A stretch of 64,000 nucleotides of DNA from JASBYZ01 sp029983705 (GTDB taxonomy: Bacteria > Actinomycetota > Coriobacteriia > Coriobacteriales > JAEZZM01): NCBI GenBank assembly GCA_965119715.1, contig OZ221969.1:620001-684000 (forward strand), written 5' to 3'. Position 1 is the first letter of the stretch, and every line of letters starts with the position of its first letter. The notes under the pieces are model-generated. The model was given only the letters and a program-made list of their open reading frames with translations, did not search any database and had not been told where the DNA came from. Positions 58,753 through 64,000 of the stretch are shown here, one piece after another. The translations under genes were made by a program, and so were the position numbers.

Positions 58753-59662
58753 TTATTTAGAAAAAAGCGGAATAAAAATCAGACTGAGAGCGATCCTTCT
58801 TGAGCGTGGGGTTGTTGCAGCGTTAGTTGGAGGTTCGCTTCAACATATAGGTGCTGTTGCTCTTGCAATTCCGCGTCCTAGCCTAGATAACCCCAATAAG
58901 GTTTCATCTAGCGTTAGTACTTTGAGTGTGATTAGCCATAAAGATGATTTACTGGCAAGAGAATATGCCTTAAAAATGTCTTCTGAACTGAATACTGAGA
59001 TATCTTTTACGTGTGGAATACATATAGATAATCCAAGCTTAGATCAGCTAAATTTAATAATGTCAATCTCTGATCAACTGGTTAATAGCTGCATTCAGAA
59101 AATAAAAGAAGATAGTAAATTGCTAAGATCACAATGGAACACTGATGAGCAGGTAAAAGCAGTTGACTCAGATGGAAAATTTTTGAAGGGGATTTCAAGA
59201 AAGATAGCACATGATGGTGATGGAATTCTTCATGAGGCATTTGAAATTTTATTAGTTGATAATAATGACCTTATTCTATGTCGTAGAAGTGAGCATAAAA
59301 AACTTTGGCATGGCTATTTATCAGGAACGTGTGCGGGCCATCCTTTTGTTCAAGAAACAAATGAGGCTGGTGCTTTGCGCAGGCTTAAAGAAGAGACAGG
59401 TGTGAAAACTACATTAAATCATATAGGTAACTTTATTTATAAAGAAAGTTTTGAAGATAATCATTCAGAAAATGAGTATTGTTACGTATATGTTGGTAAA
59501 TATACTAATAAAATAGATATAGACTCTAATGAAATTAGTGAAATTAAACATATGAGTGTTCAAGATATCGATTTAGCCCTAGAGTCTAATTCTGAGCAAT
59601 TTACTCCATGGTTTTTAGAAGCTTATAAAATATATAAAGAGAGGCTAAAAGAATTAGCCTGA
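58736..59662 (+). CDS. fusion of LpdD-like domain with an Idi-like Nudix domain
   Basis: A 308-residue two-domain protein. Residues about 10-125 have H-I-G-A-V-A-L-A-I-P-R-P-S-L (37-50) and resemble LpdD, a proposed prenyl-flavin chaperone beside gallate decarboxylase. Residues about 145-300 resemble type 1 isopentenyl-diphosphate isomerase. All expected metal ligands are present (His159, His166, His202, Glu245, Glu247), as are the second catalytic residue of Idi (Glu247, equal to E. coli Glu116) and the active-site Trp292. The catalytic Cys67 of E. coli Idi is Ala200 here, with Cys199 one position earlier. The Nudix box runs 201-223 and ends R-R-L-K-E-E-T-G-V. It may hydrolyse DMAPP rather than isomerise IPP. 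Confidence 0.8.
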   Translation: MKTYYDYLEKSGIKIRLRAILLERGVVAALVGGSLQHIGAVALAIPRPSLDNPNKVSSSVSTLSVISHKDDLLAREYALKMSSELNTEISFTCGIHIDNPSLDQLNLIMSISDQLVNSCIQKIKEDSKLLRSQWNTDEQVKAVDSDGKFLKGISRKIAHDGDGILHEAFEILLVDNNDLILCRRSEHKKLWHGYLSGTCAGHPFVQETNEAGALRRLKEETGVKTTLNHIGNFIYKESFEDNHSENEYCYVYVGKYTNKIDIDSNEISEIKHMSVQDIDLALESNSEQFTPWFLEAYKIYKERLKELA

Positions 59663-59746
59663 AAGACTACACTAAAAGTTAGAAATTTAGTATATTTGTA
59701 TGTTATCAAGTAATGAGGTACGTACCTATATAGAGACGGAGTTTTG

Positions 59747-60034
59747 GTGCAAATTCTAATAGGACTTTGGGGATTTGTTTCTGGAGTGCTAGGATTTGCG
59801 CCATTTCTTTTAGGGTTGTATTTTGTACGAGTAAAGAAAATGCCGCTTAAATTAATACAAGGATTTGGCTTAATTTTTGCATCTATTAACATTATTTTGA
59901 TTAATGTTACAATTTGTGCGGTTTTATTTCGGGATTATTTAGTACAATTTAGTGCGGTACTTATTTCCGGATTTTTTATTTTGTTATTGGCAACGGCAGT
60001 TTATCTGTTTGTTGTAGAAGGCAAACGAAGATAA
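59747..60034 (+). CDS. small membrane protein at the atpI position
   Basis: A protein of about 95 residues with three hydrophobic segments (about 3-27, 36-60 and 68-90). Its place directly upstream of atpB matches AtpI, which helps c-ring assembly or magnesium uptake in other bacteria. AtpI is poorly conserved, so sequence alone gives little support. GTG at 59747 has GACGGAG upstream. A TTG one codon earlier is too close to it. Confidence 0.6.
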   Translation: MQILIGLWGFVSGVLGFAPFLLGLYFVRVKKMPLKLIQGFGLIFASINIILINVTICAVLFRDYLVQFSAVLISGFFILLLATAVYLFVVEGKRR

Positions 60035-60061
60035 ACTACTAATTAAATAGGAGCGATTTGG

Positions 60062-60856
60062 GTGGAAGCATTTAAGCAATTATCAGCAGGGATAGATCAC
60101 TTTATCTCAACTCTTTTGTCTCAGACCATTTACGGCAATGATTTAGTGGGAATCACTCAATATCATTTCTACATTGCTCTAGGAATAATCCTCTTATTTG
60201 TATTCGTATTTGCAGGCGTTAAAAAATTGGAACTTGTTCCAAAGGGGAGATTTGTAAACATCTTTGAATCTATTTTTGAATACATTCAAAATAGCGTTGT
60301 TTACGACGTGCTTGGCCCACAGGGAAGAAAGCACCTTCCATTCTTAATGACCTTATTCTTCTTTATTTTGATTAACAACCTTGTTGGTAATATTCCAGGA
60401 ATGAAACCTGGTACGGGTACCATTGGTGTTACCTTAGCACTCGCCACTATCTCATTTATCTACTTTATTGTTGTGGGTGTAAAGTCACAGGGTGTATTTG
60501 GTTACCTTAAGTCACTTGCTCCAAAAGGACTTAACTCAATTATCACCTTTGTTATTTGGCTCATTGAGCTCTTCTCAACAGCCCTAAGACTTATCACTCT
60601 TGCTGTTCGTCTTTTTGCAAACCTCTTTGCAGGACATATTATTATTGCAGCATTTGCATTGTTAACATCATTATTCTTTATCCCACTTCTACAACAATTT
60701 ACTTTAGGCAATCTCGTAGGTGCAATCCCATCAATTGCATGGCTTGCAATCCTCGTATTTATTTGGGCGCTTGAAATTGTTGTTTCAGTTATCCAAGCAT
60801 TTGTATTTACGATTTTGTCAGCAGTATATATTCAGATTGCCGAAGAGGCACATTAA
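60062..60856 (+). CDS. atpB: F0F1 ATP synthase subunit a
   Basis: A 264-residue membrane subunit forming the proton half-channels. The essential arginine lies in L-R-L-I-T-L-A-V-R-L-F-A-N-L-F-A-G-H (about 181-198). The N-N-L-V-G-N-I-P-G (about 104-112) loop is also typical. It starts with GTG after AGGAGC. The atpE gene lies 94 bp downstream. Confidence 0.95.
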   Translation: MEAFKQLSAGIDHFISTLLSQTIYGNDLVGITQYHFYIALGIILLFVFVFAGVKKLELVPKGRFVNIFESIFEYIQNSVVYDVLGPQGRKHLPFLMTLFFFILINNLVGNIPGMKPGTGTIGVTLALATISFIYFIVVGVKSQGVFGYLKSLAPKGLNSIITFVIWLIELFSTALRLITLAVRLFANLFAGHIIIAAFALLTSLFFIPLLQQFTLGNLVGAIPSIAWLAILVFIWALEIVVSVIQAFVFTILSAVYIQIAEEAH

Positions 60857-60950
60857 TTGGTAATAAAGCTCTAAGCTTTTTTATACACTTTTCTAGTTTT
60901 GTAAACACGGTCGTAAAAAGAGAAATACGGCCAAGACTTTAGGAGGAAAC

Positions 60951-61142
60951 GTGAGTGTAATCGGATACGGTTTAGCTGTACTAGGCGCAGGCGTTGGTAT
61001 TGGTCTTGCAGCATTTGGTGCAGCAACAGGAACTGCTCGCCAGCCAGAGGTACGCAGCAACCTATTCCAAATCTTCATCTTAGGTGCAGCTTTTGTTGAG
61101 GCTCTTGCTCTTATCGGCTTCGTTCTTGCTCTTATTAAATAA
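60951..61142 (+). CDS. atpE: F0F1 ATP synthase subunit c
   Basis: A 63-residue hairpin of two transmembrane helices with the polar loop R-Q-P-E (31-34) and the proton-binding Glu50 in F-V-E-A-L-A-L-I-G. It is shorter than usual (70-85) because helix 1 begins almost at the N-terminus. The residues that define sodium-binding c rings (Gln in helix 1, Ser-Thr after the Glu) are absent, so proton coupling is expected. It starts with GTG after AGGAGGAAAC. Confidence 0.95.
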   Translation: MSVIGYGLAVLGAGVGIGLAAFGAATGTARQPEVRSNLFQIFILGAAFVEALALIGFVLALIK

Positions 61143-61183
61143 GTTGTTTGAATTTGGATTTAAAAGTCGATGGAGGTGCGCTC

Positions 61184-61792
61184 GTGAAATTAAATAATGT
61201 AAATGGCGCAGCCTTAATGTCTTCTGTAGCACTAGGTTCTGTTGCAGCAATGCAACCAGCCATGGCATTTGCTGAAGGACAAGAGTTAGGAATCAACATC
61301 TTGATCCCTAATATCTCTGAGTTTATTCCTTCAATCATTGCTTTCTTAATTATTTGGTTCTTACTCGCTAAGTTTGCATGGCCAGCAGTGGCAAACATGA
61401 TGGACAAGCGTTCTGAGACCATTAAGGAATCACTCGCAAGTGCTGAAGCTGCTCGTATTGAAGCTCAACAGCTTTTAAATGAATACAAGACTCAGCTTGC
61501 TGATGCTCGCAGAGAGTCTGCAGAGATTCTTGCTGAAGCAAAGCGCTCAGGTGAAGTAGTGAGAGCTGACATCACCTCAAAGGCTCAAGCTGAAGCTGAT
61601 GACATCATCCAAAAAGCTCGTCTAGCTATTGAGAACGAGAAGAAACAGGCTAGTGCTGACCTACAAAGCTCAGTTGCTGACTTATCTGTTAGTGTCGCTG
61701 GTAAATTACTTGGCGAGAATCTCGACGATGAACAGCATCGTAAGCTTATTGAAAAATACATCTCGGAAGTAGGTAATGTGAATGAAAACTAA
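61184..61792 (+). CDS. atpF: F0F1 ATP synthase subunit b with N-terminal extension
   Basis: A subunit of about 202 residues that forms the peripheral stalk. The first ~35 residues resemble a signal peptide (M-K-L-N-N, a hydrophobic stretch, then P-A-M-A-F-A-E). The usual membrane helix follows (about 48-68), then a long coiled coil (about 75-190) with A-K-R-S-G-E-V-V-R-A-D. GTG at 61184 has GGAGG upstream. The frame opens at 61148. It overlaps atpH by 11 nt. Confidence 0.92.
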   Translation: MKLNNVNGAALMSSVALGSVAAMQPAMAFAEGQELGINILIPNISEFIPSIIAFLIIWFLLAKFAWPAVANMMDKRSETIKESLASAEAARIEAQQLLNEYKTQLADARRESAEILAEAKRSGEVVRADITSKAQAEADDIIQKARLAIENEKKQASADLQSSVADLSVSVAGKLLGENLDDEQHRKLIEKYISEVGNVNEN

Positions 61793-62357
61793 TCGCCTAC
61801 TCGAGAAGCAAGTAATAGAAACCTATGCTTCTCTATTACTTGAGGTCGCACAGGGCGAGAAGCGTGTAGTTGAAGATCTAAAGCAGCTTGAGTTTGCTCA
61901 CGATATTATCGCTGAGCACGCGCAGCTTAGAGAGGCTATTGAAAGCAGAATGCTTCCAGCCAAATCTCGCCACGCGCTTATAGAAGATGTTTTTCAAGGC
62001 AGTGTATCGCCAGAAGTTAAAGATGTTTTAGCTATCATGGCTGAACGCAGAGATACTGATTACATCAAGCGTGTTGCTGATGTGTATCGTAAGATGGCCG
62101 AAGATAAGCTCAACCTTATCATCACTGAGGTTACTACTGCAGTGCCTATGGATGATGAACTGAGAGCTCGTGTTACCGATCAGCTTTCTAAGCAGTTTGG
62201 TAAAGCGGTTCATCTTGAAGAAGTTGTTGATCCATCCATTATGGGTGGCGTTATCGTAAATGCACAAGGCAAGCGCATGGATGCATCTATTGCGACCCAG
62301 CTCGCTCATGCCAGAAACGTGCTATCAAAAACCGTATCTACCGGAGGTGACGCATAA
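61782..62357 (+). CDS. atpH: F0F1 ATP synthase subunit delta
   Basis: A 191-residue OSCP/delta subunit that connects the stalk to F1. It has an N-terminal helical domain (about 8-110) and the C-terminal signature I-M-G-G-V-I-V-N-A-Q-G-K-R-M-D-A-S (about 155-171). It overlaps atpF by 11 nt and is followed immediately by atpA. Confidence 0.94.
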   Translation: MKTNRLLEKQVIETYASLLLEVAQGEKRVVEDLKQLEFAHDIIAEHAQLREAIESRMLPAKSRHALIEDVFQGSVSPEVKDVLAIMAERRDTDYIKRVADVYRKMAEDKLNLIITEVTTAVPMDDELRARVTDQLSKQFGKAVHLEEVVDPSIMGGVIVNAQGKRMDASIATQLAHARNVLSKTVSTGGDA

Positions 62358-63932
62358 ATGGCGGAAATTACCGCTGCATCAATCGATGCTGCATTACGCA
62401 AGCAGCTCGAGGCACTTGACACCACTGTTGATACGCGTGCAACTGGTACTGTTATCCAAGTAGGAGACGGTATCGCTCGTGTCGAAGGTCTACAAGATGC
62501 GATGGCTGGTGAGCTCTTAGAGTTTGTTAGTTCTGAAACCGGCAAAACCGTATATGGACTTGCACAAAACCTCGAGCCAAATGAGGTTGATGCCGTTCTC
62601 CTTGGTGATGTTGACATCATTAAGGCGCATGACGAGGTTCATACTACCGGCCGCATCATGGAAATTCCTGTTGGCCGAGCAATGCTTGGACGCGTAGTTA
62701 ACCCACTGGGCATGCCTATTGACGGCAAGGGCCCTATCGAGACCACAGGTACTCGTCCTATCGAATTTAAAGCACCAGGTGTTACTGCTCGTAAACCTGT
62801 TCATCAACCAGTTCAAACCGGACTCCTTGCTGTAGACGCAATGATTCCAATTGGTAGAGGCCAAAGAGAGTTAATCATTGGTGACCGCCAAACTGGTAAA
62901 ACTGCTATTGGTACTGACACCATCATTAACCAAAAGGGCGAAGATATTATTTGTATCTACGTTGCAATTGGTCAAAAAGAGTCAACCGTTGCTCAAATTC
63001 AAGCATCTCTTGAAGAGCACGGTGCTATGGAGCACACCATTATTGTTTCTGCGGGCGCATCTGATGCAGCTCCTCTACAATACATTGCTCCTATGGCTGG
63101 TGCAGCTATTGCTGAGTACTTTGTATACAATGGCAAAAATGGTGAGCCTGCAAACGCAGACAACCCAGGTGGACACACCCTTTGCATCTATGACGACCTA
63201 TCTAAGCAAGCAGTTGCTTACCGTCAGATGTCATTAACCTTACGTCGCCCACCAGGACGTGAGGCTTACCCTGGAGATATTTTCTACCTACACTCACGTC
63301 TGCTTGAAAGAGCAGTTAAATTGAGCGATGAGCACGGAGCAGGTTCTATGACCGCACTCCCAATCATTGAGACTCAAGCGGGTGAGGTTGGAGCATATAT
63401 TCCTACCAACGTTATTTCTATTACTGACGGCCAGATTTACCTTCAAACTGACCTCTTCTTCCAAGGACAACGTCCTGCGGTTGATGTAGGTATTTCAGTT
63501 TCTCGCGTAGGTGGTTCTGCACAAATTAAGGCTATGAAGCAGGTTGCCGGTTCACTCCGTCTTGACCTTGCTGCATACCGTGAGCTCCAATCATTTGCTC
63601 AGTTTGGTTCTGACCTTGATAAGTCAACCCAACAGCAATTAAACCGTGGTGCTCGCATGACTGAGCTTTTAGTTCAAGGAAGATATGTTCCTATGGACGT
63701 AGAAGACCAGGTACTTGCCATCTTTGCTGGTAATGAAGGATTCTTAGACGACTTAGAGGTATCTGAGGTAGTTCCATTTAGAGATGGACTTATCGAGTAC
63801 TTCCAAGGCACTAAGCAAGATTTAAGAAGCCGCATTAAAAATGACGGAAAGATTTCAGACGAGTTATCTGATCTTTTGAAAGAGGCTATTAAGGGCTACC
63901 AAGAGCAATTTATTGCTGGAAGACAGGAGTAG
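62358..63932 (+). CDS. atpA: F0F1 ATP synthase subunit alpha
   Basis: A 524-residue non-catalytic nucleotide-binding subunit. The P-loop G-D-R-Q-T-G-K-T-A (about 175-183) is present. The alpha/beta signature P-A-V-D-V-G-I-S-V-S-R-V-G (about 373-385) and A-A-Y-R-E-L-Q-S-F-A-Q-F are intact. It starts directly after the atpH stop codon. Confidence 0.97.
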   Translation: MAEITAASIDAALRKQLEALDTTVDTRATGTVIQVGDGIARVEGLQDAMAGELLEFVSSETGKTVYGLAQNLEPNEVDAVLLGDVDIIKAHDEVHTTGRIMEIPVGRAMLGRVVNPLGMPIDGKGPIETTGTRPIEFKAPGVTARKPVHQPVQTGLLAVDAMIPIGRGQRELIIGDRQTGKTAIGTDTIINQKGEDIICIYVAIGQKESTVAQIQASLEEHGAMEHTIIVSAGASDAAPLQYIAPMAGAAIAEYFVYNGKNGEPANADNPGGHTLCIYDDLSKQAVAYRQMSLTLRRPPGREAYPGDIFYLHSRLLERAVKLSDEHGAGSMTALPIIETQAGEVGAYIPTNVISITDGQIYLQTDLFFQGQRPAVDVGISVSRVGGSAQIKAMKQVAGSLRLDLAAYRELQSFAQFGSDLDKSTQQQLNRGARMTELLVQGRYVPMDVEDQVLAIFAGNEGFLDDLEVSEVVPFRDGLIEYFQGTKQDLRSRIKNDGKISDELSDLLKEAIKGYQEQFIAGRQE

Positions 63933-63935
63933 TCA

Positions 63936-64000
63936 ATGGCAAACCTTCGCGACATAAAAAAGCGTATTAACTCAGTAAAATCTACTAAGCAAATTACGCA
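63936..64000 (+). CDS. atpG: F0F1 ATP synthase subunit gamma, 3'-truncated by the window
   Basis: The first 21 codons read M-A-N-L-R-D-I-K-K-R-I-N-S-V-K-S-T-K-Q-I-T, the standard gamma-subunit start. CAGGAG just upstream is the ribosome-binding site. The remainder lies outside the window. Confidence 0.92.
   Translation, partial: MANLRDIKKRINSVKSTKQIT

Noticed and set aside
60951..61142. Sodium-coupled ATP synthase
   Set aside because: Subunit c lacks the Gln in helix 1 and the Ser-Thr after the ion-binding Glu that mark sodium-binding rings.
1..64000. CRISPR arrays, tRNA or rRNA genes
   Set aside because: I saw no evenly spaced repeats and no cloverleaf-like or rRNA-like sequence in the intergenic gaps. 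A covariance-model scan would be needed for certainty.

Overview
The window looks like a contiguous piece of chromosome from a low-GC (low-to-mid 40s % by eye) anaerobic or oxygen-tolerant Gram-positive bacterium, most likely a member of the Coriobacteriia (Actinobacteria). This placement is an inference. It rests on the gene order tilS-hpt-ftsH-folE-folP/K, the block rpmE-yqhQ-prfA-prmC-sua5-rpiB-glyA-upp-atp, a signal-peptide-like N-terminus on the ATP synthase b subunit, a DmsC-type respiratory anchor, cytochrome c maturation genes and the siroheme-dependent heme route. I saw no tRNA or rRNA gene and no CRISPR array.

Layout. 1-2300: end of a respiratory membrane-anchor gene, a di-Mop molybdate-binding protein and murB. 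2350-7100: a Y-family polymerase with a small partner gene, a Phd/Doc toxin-antitoxin pair, a CstA-type transporter and nicotinamidase. 7160-12250: an Hsp20 gene behind a large inverted repeat, then a leftward set (CCA-adding enzyme, WalJ-like hydrolase, unknown membrane protein, SPFH/NfeD pair). 12300-21350: tilS, hpt, ftsH, a YcxB-like gene and exonuclease III on the opposite strand, then folE, a folP-folK fusion, birA and bioY. 21350-23200: an OmpR-type two-component system. 23270-35170: coaX followed by a long rightward cluster for cytochrome c maturation (ccmE, F, A, B, C, D) and tetrapyrrole synthesis (sirC, hemA, hemC, cobA-hemD, ahbC). It makes siroheme/heme precursors and handles heme export and attachment to apocytochromes.

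35200-41400 is an accessory island between ahbC and rpmE. It holds a decayed IS3-like element with perfect ends, a leftward operon of three unrecognised or partly recognised genes including a Clp-like AAA+ ATPase, a BsuBI/PstI-type restriction-modification pair, a truncated XRE regulator, a 53-bp near-perfect hairpin and the tail of a broken surface-protein gene. 41500-53900 returns to housekeeping genes (rpmE, catalase, yqhQ, menA, prfA, prmC, sua5, an alpha/beta hydrolase coupled to glpK, rpiB, glyA, upp).

53900-59660 is a cassette placed between upp and the atp operon, genes that are neighbours in many Gram-positives. It holds a divergent LysR regulator, a UbiD-family hydroxyarylic-acid decarboxylase, its small zinc-ribbon subunit D, a DASS-like transporter, UbiX, and an unusual fusion of an LpdD-like domain to a Nudix domain resembling isopentenyl-diphosphate isomerase but lacking the catalytic cysteine. 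It probably imports and decarboxylates a phenolic acid. The Nudix part may supply dimethylallyl monophosphate for UbiX, which I consider the most interesting hypothesis here. The window ends in the F1Fo ATP synthase operon (atpI-like, atpB, E, F, H, A and the first codons of atpG).
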